Source of the DNA: Brachionus manjavacas
Taxonomy: Eukaryota; Rotifera; Eurotatoria; Ploima; Brachionidae
DNA: 64,000 nt
Assembly (NCBI GenBank): GCA_019054805.1
Contig: JAHQIY010000002.1
Location: 8,866,001-8,930,000 of the forward strand
Direction: 5' to 3'
Made by a program: the position numbers and the translations under genes. Within the stretch, counting starts at the first letter, position 1. Each line of letters opens with the position of its first letter. The notes beneath the pieces were generated by a model. The model was given only the letters and a program-made list of their open reading frames with translations, was not told the origin of the DNA and did not search any database. This document shows, piece by piece, positions 1 through 11,004 of this stretch.

Positions 1-1329
1 CTTCAATTTTCCGAAAAAGAATTGATAATGGAATTGGGTCAAATAAAACTATTTAAAAAATTTATATTTTTTGGATTTGACCTAGCCTATTTTGACAATT
101 TTTTGGTAATAAAAATCTTTTGCACTCATTATTATTAACACATTGATAAAACTTTCATTTTTCTTATTATCTTTACAATTTATTTATACATTTAAATTAA
201 AAAGCTAATAAAAAAGGTTTACAAAATTAAATTGGAAAGGAAAATTTATGGTAGCTCCTATAATCTTAAAACTAAAAAATTTGAATTCCTTTTATTAATT
301 TTTTTTTACATAAGGCTATAGAGAGTTTTTTTTTTATTTTGTCTTTTTTTCTCAAAATAAAATTGCCAAAAAACAGTGCAAAATTATAAGTTTTTGTAAA
401 AAGAATTAATTTAAAGAGTTTAAATGGTTTTTAAGAAAATCTATAGCCTATTATCACGAATAAACCAAAAAAAATTTGAATGCACTTAGAAATTTATTTC
501 AAAAAAAAACCAGATCCAGTATCTAATAAAATAACCATTTTTCTGTAAAAATTAAAAAAAAATTTGTAAATCCCATTTACCAAGCCTGAGATGTTCAAAT
601 TTATCGAATATACTCATAAAGCAAAACAATTCTTTAAAGCATTATATCTCCTTTATTATATAAGAAACCTATATATTGTTATATACCGTTGATCTTAGAA
701 TTTTTTTCTCTACAAAATAATATATAGATATCTGGGAAATAATAATATCGATACGTATTGAATGACGCGCACCTTACAAAAAAAATTTATAACTTAAACT
801 TTCATATTTGTGATGTTCAAATATCACAGCGTCACTAACTCTCACAAACCTTTAGAGACGCAAAATCTGCTTAGCTTATAAATTATTTATTTTAGAAATT
901 AAAATTTAAATTCTGGCACATAAGATAAAAGACCCAACAAATTTTATTTTTTGATTTCAAAATTTTTATTTAACTTTTGCAAAAAAATTTCGGTGACGAT
1001 AATTAAAAGAGAATTTTTTTGTAATTTATTCAAATCTTGTTTCTAAAAATCAAATCAAATAAAATATTTTTCTACACAAGTTGGTACGGATTTAGAAAAA
1101 ACTGACTGATTTAGTTAGCAAATCTTTATTTACAGATATGATCGAAAAGGAAAAAAAAAACGAGAAATAGATAAAAATTGAATTCCCTTTTTTTTTGGTG
1201 ACAAAATAAGGAATATAAGTTGCTATGTTTTAAAATTTCCTTATGCTCCGAATGCTACAAAATATACACTTAAAAATTAAAATAAATAAAAAAAATAATA
1301 AAAGATAATAGCAGCTGATGCTTGTGAGT
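1..1329. other. Gene-less AT-rich stretch
   Basis: I see no convincing coding region, RNA gene or inverted repeat. The sequence is dominated by A and T runs. Its right end is the 3' flank of the CNOT9 gene; an AATAAA-like string (aaataaataaaaaaaataa, about 1280-1300) lies just beyond the stop on the transcribed minus strand side but reads correctly only on the plus strand, so no poly(A) signal is assigned. Confidence 0.6.
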
Positions 1330-2319
1330 CTACTTAATCATGTTAAATGTTTGATCGGTAAATTGACCAAGAACATTGGCAGAAGGCGATATGGCCGGTT
1401 GCAGTTGACCAACTTGCATTGGGTTTCCGCCAATTCCGATGCTTTGACCAGGATTGATCTGGGTGAATGGTTCCAAATTTTTGATCAGCTGAGCTAGCCA
1501 CTTTTTGGTGCTTGCATCGTCTTTGAGACACTCGGCAAAAGTCGAATCTCTGAGCTGGTCGGGCAGACACGATTTGAGCGCCTCTTTGGCCCTAGAGTTA
1601 TCCGATAGTCTAAGATAGCATCTGACAACATGCTTGAGCAAGCGGCTTGACGGCTCTTTGGACAAGTTGATCACCATTAGGCCTAGGACTTTGGCCACGT
1701 GAGAGAAGCGCTCATAAGTTTGGCATATGTAGGCCAAGCCGGTGTCGTCAGTGAGAATTTTTTGCAGAATAAAAGTGGCCACTGTTTTAGACAATTCGCT
1801 GCCTTGTTCCATTATTTTCAAGCAAAGCGGGATTATTTCCGTGCTGAGAAGGAAAGTGATCACATCTTGTTCGTCCGTTTTGACCAGTGCGCCAATCACG
1901 CCCAAACTAGTCAAACGGAGATACTCGAAAGGCCGCGTTTTGCTCAAAGTTGTGTGCAAAAATGGGTACAAAAAGATTGGTATGTGGGCTTGGAGAAAAA
2001 GACTTCGAGTTTCGGGATGAGAGGCAACACATTGCAGGAGAGCCAAGCTATTGCAGACTCGGTTGGATTGATGGGCCGTTAGTGTTGGTGGGTTTATTGC
2101 TGGGTAAACGCTGATTACTTCTTGCAGGAGAGCAGCTATGGACCCAAACGAATGCCACAGCATGGGTGCTAGATCGTGAACTGATTCCCGTTGCCGGCTC
2201 AGCTCGAGCAACGCGTTCTCTCTGGTTGATGGCATGCACAGCTCGCTGATCCACTGGTAGATTTTATCCAGCTCTATGGGCTTTTGTTGTTGGTTGGCGG
2301 TCGATCCACTTGATGACAT
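1330..2319 (-). CDS. CNOT9: CNOT9 (Rcd1/RQCD1), CCR4-NOT complex subunit
   Basis: This is a complete single-exon ORF of 329 residues, against about 300 for the human protein. CNOT9 is the armadillo-repeat subunit of the CCR4-NOT deadenylase. It binds the NOT1 scaffold and docks Trp-containing partners such as GW182, so it acts in cytoplasmic mRNA decay and repression. The Rcd1 domain fills residues about 14-290. Blocks typical of the family are visible: IYQWISELC near 20-28, RENALLELS near 33-41, [14 protein letters not shown] near 92-105, [25 protein letters not shown], and [15 protein letters not shown] near 225-239. The start follows a nonconserved Ser/Gln-rich leader and is the only plausible Met. 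The tail after residue 290 is Gly/Gln/Asn-rich and variable, as in other animals. Base composition is clearly richer in G+C than the flanks. Identity is secure. Confidence 0.96.
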   Translation of the reverse strand: MSSSGSTANQQQKPIELDKIYQWISELCMPSTRENALLELSRQRESVHDLAPMLWHSFGSIAALLQEVISVYPAINPPTLTAHQSNRVCNSLALLQCVASHPETRSLFLQAHIPIFLYPFLHTTLSKTRPFEYLRLTSLGVIGALVKTDEQDVITFLLSTEIIPLCLKIMEQGSELSKTVATFILQKILTDDTGLAYICQTYERFSHVAKVLGLMVINLSKEPSSRLLKHVVRCYLRLSDNSRAKEALKSCLPDQLRDSTFAECLKDDASTKKWLAQLIKNLEPFTQINPGQSIGIGGNPMQVGQLQPAISPSANVLGQFTDQTFNMIK

Positions 2320-3127
2320 GGTACAATTAGTTGACAGAAATTTTCTCTTCTTTTTATTCTAATTAAATGAGTTGTTAGTTGAAGATTTACATTAGCACTA
2401 TATGCGTTTTGAAATTTCTAAAATGCAAAAGTTTTAAGTTTTGTTGCAAAATTTGCATTCAAAAAATCATGTTAAATTTTCTAATTGTAAAAAAAAATTT
2501 TCTCATTTAATTTATTGAATTCAATTTCGCTTTCAGTTTATTGAATGTTTAAATCTGGAAAAAAATTAATCTTATTTTACAATCCTATATAGGATTTGAT
2601 GAAATATGAAAATTAAAAGTCAGTACCTTTTAGTGTTCGTAAAAAATGTTTTCAAAATTGGCCTTTGCTGTTTTTATCACTAATCTAATTAACATTTTCT
2701 TTCTTTTTTTCTAAATTTATCATCTCTTTTACACTGAATGATCTAGATTTTTAGATAAAGAAAAATTAATAATGTAAATCTACACTTTATTGAGCTTATT
2801 GAAATATTTCCCAAATTTGACATAGATTACATCTATAATTTTCTTAAATATGTAGTCACAAAAAAAAAACTCAAAAAAAAAATAACTTAAAATAAAACCA
2901 AATCGCCTTTCTCTCTCACTCTCTCTTTTCTTATTTTATTTTATTCTATTTATTTAAATTTTAATATATTTTAAATTAAAACATTTCAATTAAAATTTAA
3001 TTTTTTTTTTATTTCATTAAATAAATGCATGACAGACTAATGTCTACTCAGAATACAGTGAAAAAAAAAAACTTCACCTGGATAGATTTACTTTTATGTA
3101 TATATAAAATAAAAGGCATGTATTTTA
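2320..3127. other. Gene-less AT-rich stretch upstream of CNOT9
   Basis: This should hold the CNOT9 promoter and 5' leader, but I cannot point to a defined TATA box or initiator. A short CT-rich microsatellite lies at about 2908-2930. The remainder is A/T-rich and shows no ORF with protein-like composition. Confidence 0.5.
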
Positions 3128-3930
3128 CGTGATACTAAATTTATTTTTCTGCTACTAAAAAAAAATGATACTAATTTTATTTTTATTTCTTTATTTTTAT
3201 GCTATAAAAAAAAATTAATTGATACAAATTATAAGAAAATGATATTAATTTTTATTGATGATAATAATTAATACAAAAAAAGAAAAATTAGAAAAAAAAA
3301 GAAAAAAATTAATTGTTTTTAGCATAGCTCGCAGGTTTACTTTGATCACTGATTGGGTTTTTGCGAGGTCTACCTCTCGGACGTTTAGCTGGGAAATTTT
3401 CTACTAAATTCAACACACTTGGCTCTGATTCGAATACACCATGAACGATATTTAGCTGCTCATTTGTTTGTTCATTTGACGTCCTTGGCGCTACAACATG
3501 CTCTTGTAAATTTTGACCATTCTCAGTTGCAGGTTCTTGTTCATCTTCGAATTCAATAATGAACGAAAGTTCGTCTTCGGCCACTTCATTTTCTAAATGA
3601 CTTTGAGTTTCGATCGGCTGGCGGTTAAGAGCATCTTTATTCTTCGCAGGCCTTCCTTTCTTTCTGTTTTCACCCAGTGGTCAATTAATATTTATTTGAT
3701 TAATTATTTGATACCAATTAAAAAAAATATTAGTATCACATAAACAAAATAACTATCATTTTAATTTTATTTTTAGTATCTTAAGCGTGAATTTTAGTAT
3801 CATTTTTATTTTTTTTTTTAGTAGCAGATAAATAAATTTAGTATCAGCATAAAATATAAGTCAAAATAAAATTTAGTATTTAAAACGATTATATTATTTG
3901 AATCAATTTCGATTTTATCTAGTATCAAGG
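3128..3930. mobile_element. Foldback-like element with inverted GATACTAA arrays
   Basis: The left side carries spaced copies of GATACTAA or close variants at 3131, 3151, 3167, 3201, 3221 and 3241. The right side carries the reverse complement, TTAGTATC or variants, at 3730, 3750, 3773, 3794, 3818, 3838 and 3919. The order of variants also mirrors: GATACTAA followed by GCTACTAA at the left end corresponds to TTAGTAGC then TTAGTATC at the right. Spacing is about 16-20 bp. Such inverted arrays of short repeats resemble the termini of foldback-type transposons. The arms enclose an AT-hook reading frame. No target-site duplication was identified and the outer limits are approximate. Confidence 0.55.
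3309..3680 (-). CDS. AT-hook reading frame inside the foldback-like element
   Basis: The frame is open for about 124 codons, from after a TGA at 3681-3683 to a TAA at 3309-3311, but contains no methionine. It is therefore either a terminal exon or a fragment; an AG that could serve as splice acceptor lies at about 3668. The peptide has a KKGRPAK motif at its start, an acidic middle (EFEDEQE) and a classical AT-hook KRPRGRPRKNP close to its end. AT-hooks bind the minor groove of AT-rich DNA, so a nuclear DNA-binding role is likely. It sits between the two inverted repeat arrays, which suggests it belongs to the element. I do not recognise the family. Confidence 0.45.
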   Translation of the reverse strand, partial: PLGENRKKGRPAKNKDALNRQPIETQSHLENEVAEDELSFIIEFEDEQEPATENGQNLQEHVVAPRTSNEQTNEQLNIVHGVFESEPSVLNLVENFPAKRPRGRPRKNPISDQSKPASYAKNN

Positions 3931-4540
3931 TAAATCAATACTTTATTTATTATTTATTCAAATGAAATTAAAATTTAGTTTAATTGTGTATAAAAAAATA
4001 AAAAAAATTAGCTTAAAAAATCTAACGTTTTTTTGTTTGAATTAATATTTTTAAATTTTACAAAATCTGTAAAAATTAATTTAGCATTATTAAATATTTG
4101 AATTTTAAATGTAGAAAATTTCAACATTGATCTCTTGATCACAAAGCTATTAATAAATCTCGAATAAAAATATCCAAATATTTTGTCTCCATAAATTTTT
4201 TTAGACATTTGTTCAATTCCTTAGATTATAACTTAAATTTCCTCAGTCATTTTTTACTAACTGAACTTTAAGATTTTTTGGTGAATAATGATAAAAAAAT
4301 ATTTTAACAGAAAAAGATAGCAAATTATTTAAAATTCAATGCTGAAATGCACAAAAATCGTATTTTTTACTAAAAAATTGTTTGCACCATTTAAGTTTTG
4401 AGAATTAAATTTGAATTTAAACAGCTTAAATATAGAAAATCAATAGCTTATGGCCAGTTTAATAATTTTATCTTTTGAGAAATTACAAAAAAAGAGGGGG
4501 GTTTAAAAACTATACTTTTATTGATGTCGATAGATAGAAG
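3931..4540. other. Gene-less AT-rich stretch
   Basis: A 66-codon minus-strand frame at 4008-4208 has no recognisable motif and its composition follows the AT bias. I do not count it as a gene. Nothing else stands out. Confidence 0.5.
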
Positions 4541-4549
4541 AGCCTTTTT

Positions 4550-5235
4550 ACACTGAATAATTTTAAAAAATTTAGATTTAGATATATTTTAAGAATCTAA
4601 AAGAACTATATCACCAATCACTTGCGTATTCTTTACATAAATCATCAATCATAAATTTATTTTATCCGGGATATTGGTCTTATTATGGGAAAGGATCATA
4701 AAAATGTTTAAGACCAGTTACTATCAATTTTGCTATAAAAACACCAATTACTTAGTTTTTCAGAGTATTTATTACAGTATTTTATAACTGTTTCTAAATC
4801 CTTATCTGAGTAATTAATTACCGTGTCATGAGCAAACATTCCTTAACATAAATGGCAAGTCATTTACAGAAACAAGAAAAAGAAGTGGACCTAGACTGAT
4901 CCTTGCGGTACTCCTAATTTTAGAGGAACAAAGATTACTATTTGTGATCTTTAAATAAAATAGTTCGACAGAAGACCTAAAGAATCGTTATCAAGTCCAT
5001 AATGAAATAACTTTAAAAGCAGAAGATTTGAATCAATTAAATCGAAAGCTTTTCTACAATCAATAAATAATGATAAAGTTGATAGTTGATAGTTAAGTTT
5101 AAAACACTAAGGTATTCATGTAGTGCTGTTTTAAATGAATTTCCAGGTCTAAAACCATGCAGAGAATTAAAGAAAACATGATTCGACTCTAAGAAGACAA
5201 ATAAAATATTCGAATGAAAATAAATTTGAAAAAGA
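4550..5235 (-). pseudogene. Decayed non-LTR retrotransposon (reverse transcriptase piece)
   Basis: On the minus strand, broken frames show reverse-transcriptase blocks in the right order. HGFRPG with a conserved spacing lies near 5155. An FIxxxKAFD-like block lies near 5050. LGPLLFLVSVNDLPF lies at about 4855-4900, followed by a stop where the catalytic FADD box should be. These are the domain 3-5 landmarks of jockey/CR1-type LINEs. Several stops and shifts show it is long dead, and both the endonuclease region and the 3' tail are missing or unrecognisable. The boundaries are approximate. Confidence 0.6.
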
Positions 5236-6000
5236 TTCTATTAGATTTAACAATTCTAAAAAAAATTTTTGAATTTAACAAAAAAATTCAATTTGTTTCA
5301 GATTCAGATTCAATAAAAATTTAGGAAAATTTTTGATTTATGATTTTTGATTTACAAAAAAAACTTTTCTCACATTTTAGGGTTAATTTTATTACGACGA
5401 TGCCAAATGCTGTAACCAGCGCTGGAGAATAATTGTTCTGAAGGCATCGAGATTTCATAATCTGCAGTAAAATCAAAAAAAGATGAATTCAAGATATTTG
5501 ATGAATTTTTTGGTTGACTTAGTCTATCCAAATTACTGTTTTTAATAAATGATCATTTAGAACGTTGTATTTATCTAAATAGCTTTCGGTGTAAAAATAA
5601 AGATATTTTTTAAAAGTATTTTTTAAAAGCAGAAATTCATTCAATCAAATGTTTTTCATTAAAAAAGAACTGCTTATTTGAAAAGAGTTCATTAAAAAAT
5701 AAAATTAACTTAGAAAAACAATTTCTAGCAAAATTTTTAACAATTGAAAAAAATTAAAAAAAATTGAGAAAAATTCTGAATGAATAATTAAACGCGTATA
5801 ATATATTGCAATAACAAAAAAAATTAAAAAACAAAAAAAAACAAATTAATTATGCTTTGAAAAAAAAAATTTTAGAAATCAGTTAATGATTTCGGTATTT
5901 TCTTTCAGAATATATTTTATAAAAATGTTAGCATGATTAACTTTGCTCATATTAATCAAATAAAATAATAATTTTTTTTATTTAGGATTTTGTCACTTCA
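5236..6000. other. Gene-less AT-rich stretch
   Basis: No supported feature is present; the sequence is A/T-rich with no frame of protein-like composition. Confidence 0.5.
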
Positions 6001-6011
6001 ATGAAATGGCT

Positions 6012-6236
6012 ATGAATTTACCGCTTGAATGAAAACGGCGTCCAGGACGTCCAGAATTACAGCAAATGCATTGTCGAGGCAACCTAACGAAACCCAAAAA
6101 ATAGCGGACTAAGGTATTTGTAGCTGCAAGGGGTCAGATTCTGATTCAAGTTTTAATGACGAAGCGCCACCACAAAAAAAACAGACATGAAACAAAAAAG
6201 CAAGGCCGACCGGTCGGTTCCAAAAAAGAAACTAAA
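6012..6236 (+). pseudogene. Decayed AT-hook coding fragment
   Basis: Short frames in different phases preserve AT-hook-type motifs. KRRPGRPELQQ starts near 6031. A Ser/Asp-rich segment (SDSDSSF) lies near 6136-6156. QGRPVGSKKETK precedes a TAA at about 6197-6235. The phase changes between the pieces mean this is not an intact gene. It lies directly beside the CATAGA-array element and may be part of it. Confidence 0.4.
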
Positions 6237-6259
6237 TAAAATATTTTTGTGAGGAATGG

Positions 6260-6830
6260 ACAATTCATAGAATTTTTTTTTCATAGAATACTTAAGTCAT
6301 AGAGTAAAATTACATAGAATTAATTTAAAGTCAATTGATTAATTATTAAAAAAAATAAAATAAAATGTTTATCAATTATCTAATTTTAACAACTAAGCAA
6401 CAATTTTTTTTCTCGACTTATTGATGTTATAGGTTTCATAATTATACAAGTCATCATCGTCAAAATCAAAATTGTTTAAAAAATCACAAGTTTCTACAGG
6501 TTCTTTAAAACAAAGTTGTTCGACGACTGATTGAAAATCGCCTACTACCGTATTCTTTGATTTTATTTTTAACTTAGATGCTGCTAAGTTCCTAACATTA
6601 TAGCTTTTGTTTGATCTAAGCCTATTAAAAATTGGTGAGTTCAAATTCATTTTAGAATTTTAAGTGTTTGAAATTTATATTTGAAGTGAGAAAATCATAA
6701 AAGAGAAATATTCTATGAAAAAAAAAACTACGAGTTAATTCCTATGAGAATTTTTTTCTATGAAAACATCATTCTATGATTTTTGTCTTCTATGAGTTTA
6801 CATTCTATGAATATTGTTTTGTATGAGATG
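6260..6830. mobile_element. Foldback-like element with inverted 16-bp CATAGA arrays
   Basis: The left end has CATAGA at 6266, 6282, 6298 and 6313, which is a 15-16 bp period. The right end has the inverted form, TCTATG or a one-base variant, at 6712, 6727, 6741, 6757, 6773, 6789, 6804 and 6820, again with a period of 14-16 bp. The outermost left copy reads CAATTCATAGAAT. The arms flank an 85-codon ORF. Related termini occur at 14296-14350 and 27296-27503, so this is a dispersed family. Target duplication is not resolved. Confidence 0.6.
6393..6650 (-). CDS. Hypothetical small protein enclosed by CATAGA arrays
   Basis: This 85-codon ORF runs from an ATG at 6650 to a stop at 6393 and lies wholly between the inverted arrays. 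It has a basic N-terminal half (RLRSNKSYNVRNLAASKLKIKSK), a run of acidic and aromatic residues (FDFDDDDLYNYE) near residues 61-72, and a basic KSRKK end. I do not recognise a family. Its protein-like composition and position argue that it belongs to the element, but expression is unproven. It could also be the last exon of a longer frame. Confidence 0.35.
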   Translation of the reverse strand: MNLNSPIFNRLRSNKSYNVRNLAASKLKIKSKNTVVGDFQSVVEQLCFKEPVETCDFLNNFDFDDDDLYNYETYNINKSRKKIVA

Positions 6831-7298
6831 TCACTTCATCATTTTTGTAATAGCATAATTATTTTTGTACCTGAAACAATTAAAGTATTAAAGTATTATT
6901 TTTGCTTTATTTTATAAAGTTTATCTTAAATAAAATAAAAATTCAATAAAAAAATTTTTCGGAAAAATTTCTCAAGTTTTTTTTTCATCAATCAAAACTC
7001 GGTGTAAAGAATACTGGTCTACTCATTAAAATTTTGTTCTGCTTAACAGAAATTTATAATTTCTCAAACCAAGACTTTGTAAAATTTTCAAATCACTATA
7101 AAATGAAAAAATAAAAATTATTTTTTGTCAAACAAAATAATATTTTAGCTAACAAGTTGGAATAATTTCAATTTTGGGAATTATAGCACTAAATCTGAAT
7201 TTTATTTGTTAAAGAACAATATACACTGAAAAAAATTATGCCGATTTATAGGCAAAAAAGGTTTTGAATCATTGTTAAATTTTTTGAATAAATTCAAT
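6831..7298. other. Gene-less stretch upstream of the fucosyltransferase
   Basis: A/T-rich sequence with no ORF. It presumably holds the fucosyltransferase promoter, but no clear core element is visible. Confidence 0.45.
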
Positions 7299-8595
7299 AT
7301 GAGGCAAAAACTCAGAATAAAATTTTGGCTAGTTTTTTTTTCAGGATTTTTGATTATCACTGTTAAAAAAAATCTTTTATATGAAGATCAATTTATTTCT
7401 CTACCAGTTAATAAAAGCTGCTCGCCTTTAGTGAAAGATGCTAATCAATTCAATGTCGAAATAGATGGTCAGATATATCCAAAAATTGTACCTTCTTTTT
7501 TCAATGATTCAATAAACTTCGAATGCTTAAACTCGGCACAAACTCAGCCGAAGCTCATTCTTTTATGGAACGAGTACGGACCATGGAAAGACTACAAATA
7601 CGGTCTTGGAAAACAAGATCCTTTCATTAAGCGAAAGTGTCCAGTAACTAATTGTGAAATTACAAAGGACAAGTCTCGTCTTGCTGAAAGTGATCTTGTC
7701 ATAGTTCACATGAGGAGTAGTTATTCAAAATTACCTTTGGATAGACCACACAAAACAAGATTAGTTTTTCTAATTACCGAGTCCCCAATTCATTCTAAAG
7801 AATTTCACCCAGAACTAAATGGTTTGTTCAATTTAACAGCAACTTTTAACCTAAATTCAGACTATTCGCCTTTCTACTACAGTAATATATACTGAATTCA
7901 AATGGCAACTTAATGAAGAGTTCGACCAGAACAAAGACTTTACACAAGGAAAAACAAAACTAGCTGTTATTTTGGCTTCTAATTGTAAAGCTCATTCGAA
8001 AAGAATCGAATATGTCAATGAAATGCAAAAGTATTCAGAAAGAATAGACATTTATGGCGAATGTGGCAAAAGTTGCAATATTCCTGGTGAGAACAGATTT
8101 TTGAGCAATGAATGCAGAAAAAAATTAAGTAAAGAGTATCTTTTTTTTCTTGCTTTTGAAAATAGTATGTGCAAAGATTACATTACTGAAAAATTGTATG
8201 ACACAGTTTTATTTGACACTGTGCCAGTGGTGTACGGCCATGGACCGTACGATCAAGTCGTTCCTCGTTCAGCTTACATAAATGCTCTTGATTTCAAAAC
8301 ACCAAAACAACTAGTCGATTATCTATTTTACTTGGAGTCTAACAAAACAGCGTACAATTCTTATTTCAAGTGGAAAAAGTACATCAAAAAAACAAACAAT
8401 CAATACAAGACATTTTGCGACATGTGCATAAAGCTTAATTTAGAAAACTTTTTTGGAATACAAAAATCTCAAGTCAATGATTTAGAAGCTTTTTGGGGAT
8501 ACAAAAAAAACTGCTGGGCTCCTCCAGTAATTGAACAAGACGGATCGTTTTCATTCTATCCCATTAATTACACTCATAAATGTTTAATTTGCTAA
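7299..8595 (+). CDS. Alpha-1,3-fucosyltransferase (GT10), one frame break
   Basis: The enzyme transfers fucose from GDP-fucose to GlcNAc of N-glycans or Lewis-type glycans in the Golgi lumen. The ATG at 7299 is chosen over an upstream TTG. A short cytoplasmic tail is followed by a hydrophobic signal anchor (FWLVFFSGFLIIT, residues about 9-21), giving type II topology. The C-terminal half holds the hallmark GT10 block: FENSMCKDYITEKLYDTV, then VPVVYG. The sugar-nucleotide region begins with KTKLAVILASNC. The two halves are in different frames: the first stops at 7893-7895 and the second opens before it, with the shift near a TA-rich ATATATA run at about 7884-7891. Either a small indel occurred, or a 37-nt GT-AG segment (7883-7919) is spliced, which also restores frame but is shorter than any other intron here. 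Length is about 430 residues, as expected. Confidence 0.85.
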
Positions 8596-9111
8596 AAATT
8601 GAGCAAAAAACTTAGTTTATATCCAAATTTTTGTTAATAAAAATGTTTTATTTAAAAAATAAATTTTCTTTTAAAAAATAACTAGTTTTATTAGTATAAA
8701 ATCAAACAGGATTAAATTTAATCATTTGAAAGTTTTTCGCGTCATTTAAGTCATTGATCAATGCAAAGAGTTTATCTTTGGATATTAAAATTAATATTTG
8801 AATTATTAAAAATTTAACATATTTAACATTTTATGTAGATTTAAAAAAAAAAAAAAATTTCGACAAAAAATTGAAAATTATTTTTTAAATTTAAATTTAA
8901 AAACTGATTTTTTATATAGGTTATTTTAAATCTTTTTATTTAATTAAAATTGAATTATCTTTGATGAGTTTTTTGTTGAAATTTTTGGAACAGAAATTTA
9001 GAGAATCATCATACAGATTTTGTTAAATTTTTAACAAAATAGAAGTCAATATTCAGTTTTGTACTTTAAACCGAATTACATTATTATACGTTATATAACC
9101 AAAATTCTGAC

Positions 9112-9590
9112 GACCAAAAAATGGCACTTTGAAGTTCATGATCATAATCAAATGATCAGGATTTATTTGATTAAAATCTTAATAAAAATGATAAAATTAG
9201 ATTTTTAATTTCTTTTAATTTAACATAAGATGTTTATTATTTTAATTAAATAAAAAAAAAATCTTTTTTTCTCTAATTGACCTTTAATTGATTCTTCTAA
9301 AATCTTTATTTGAAAACTTTGAAGACAAATTAAAAATCGAAATTTAGGTATCCAAATTATGGCTCAAAAAACGCTTTAAATGAATTTTAATATCAATTAA
9401 ATTACGTCGAAACAAAGTTAAATTTTGTACTGTAAAATTTCAAAACATTGATTCAGTATTCAATTTACTTCAGATAAAAATTCATTTAATTTCGTATCTA
9501 ATTATTGATCAAACAAATAATGTTTAATAAAGTTTAGTCATTTATTTTTAAAAAATTGATAAAAAATACCTTTTTATTTAAAACAAAAAC
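9112..9590. repeat. Diverged direct repeat, copy 1
   Basis: This segment aligns by eye over most of its length with 11005-11405 in the same orientation. Shared anchors include GAAGTTCATGATCAT, AGGTATCCAAATTATGGCT and GTTTAATAAAGTTTAG. Copies differ by substitutions and by a deletion of about 70-80 bp in the second. It is probably an old dispersed repeat; neither coding sequence nor terminal repeats are seen. Confidence 0.6.
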
Positions 9591-11004
9591 TAAAAATTTT
9601 GATTTGAAACATATTACATTGAAAGTTATTGATTTTATCATTAAGAGTGGTGGTGCTTGGTCTAATTCAATAAAAAACAAAATTTACTTAAAACTACCTT
9701 TTAATACATTTTTTAAAAATATTTTGTGTTAAATTATGTGATAAAATGTAAAAAAATCTAAAGGATCAAGTTGCGAAATAATTTTTATAAATCTAAAAAA
9801 TTTATTAAAAATCAAATTTTTGTCTGAAAATTTGGATTAAATTTAAACTAAAGAGATTTTAATAAAGCTTCTTAAAAGTTTGTTAAAGATTTTACCTAGA
9901 CTAAAAAACAACTTTTTAAAATAAATTTTTTTAATAATCTTTTTAAGTCTTCTTCAAAAAAAAAAGGTAAAGTTTCTTCAGTTTTAATTGAATCCACTGG
10001 TAAATTAAAAAACGTGTAATTCACGTGGCGTTTTACACTAATCTTTTTTCTTTCTACTTTTTCACTAAATTGTAATCTTTTTTTCAAATTTGTAATAATA
10101 TGTATTATTTAACAAAAAAAGAGTTAATCGATCTTTCATCAGAAAGTCATAAGCTTGTTGATTTACCTTGAATTAAAACTTTTCGTGTACTAAGTGCAGG
10201 TCATATAGACATGTATCTTAATTACTAATGACATGATATAAATATAGCAGAGGTACACATTTTTAACAAGATTTTTGCTCTTAAAAATAAAAAAATTGTC
10301 ACATGATATTCATATCTATAGATGACCTAAATACGTCGAATATGTCGAAATTAAGAAGAAAATCTCTGAAACCAAACAGTGATGTTTTTTGCGTCAATTT
10401 TTAACAATTTTTGAGAATTCCTCAATAATAGATCATTGATCCGAAGAAAATTTTTTATGTATTTTTATTCGGCTAAAAAAAATAAAAAAAAAATTCATAC
10501 ACTAAAAAATAAAATTAAAATTTTTTTTAAAAATTTGAGATATTCACGATGAATTTTTTGATTCTTTGTTGTGCTTTTTAAAAATTGAATCAAAATTTCA
10601 GTTTTGTTCTTTTATGCTCTTTTTGAATAATTTGATCTTTCAAAATCCTTTGTTCTTTTTAATGAAATTAAATGGATTTTTTTGGTTCTCTTAAAATTAT
10701 TTCTCTACTAAAACTTCGTATCTTTAGTTTTATTTACCTGAATTAAAGGTTCTTTTAAGTTCTTTATGGTTTTTGCGCATTCCAAATTCTTTTTGAACAA
10801 TACCGAAAATAACCCCAAAATTAGGTCTCCGTTTCAGACCCCTAAATGAACCCAAATTTAATATGCTTAGTTATTGTGAAGTTATAATAAAAAAAGAACT
10901 ATAAAGAACAAAAAAGAACCTAAAAGAATGAACCAAATTACATTTTGCTGAATTTTTTTGTTAAATAAATGTAACAGAATAATTTTATCAAAGCAAAAAG
11001 AACC

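Noticed and set aside
1699..2082. 127-codon plus-strand frame and a second overlapping frame opposite CNOT9
   Set aside because: They lie antisense to a strongly conserved gene, show no motif and are explained by its codon pattern.
4008..4208. 66-codon minus-strand frame
   Set aside because: Has an ATG but no recognisable motif or neighbour; composition matches AT background.
6260..6830. Regular 16-bp spaced repeats considered as a CRISPR array
   Set aside because: Units are only 6-10 bp, spacing is too short, they occur as inverted halves, and the surrounding genes are animal.
9896..10087. 63-codon minus-strand frame
   Set aside because: No ATG start, no motif, AT-driven composition.
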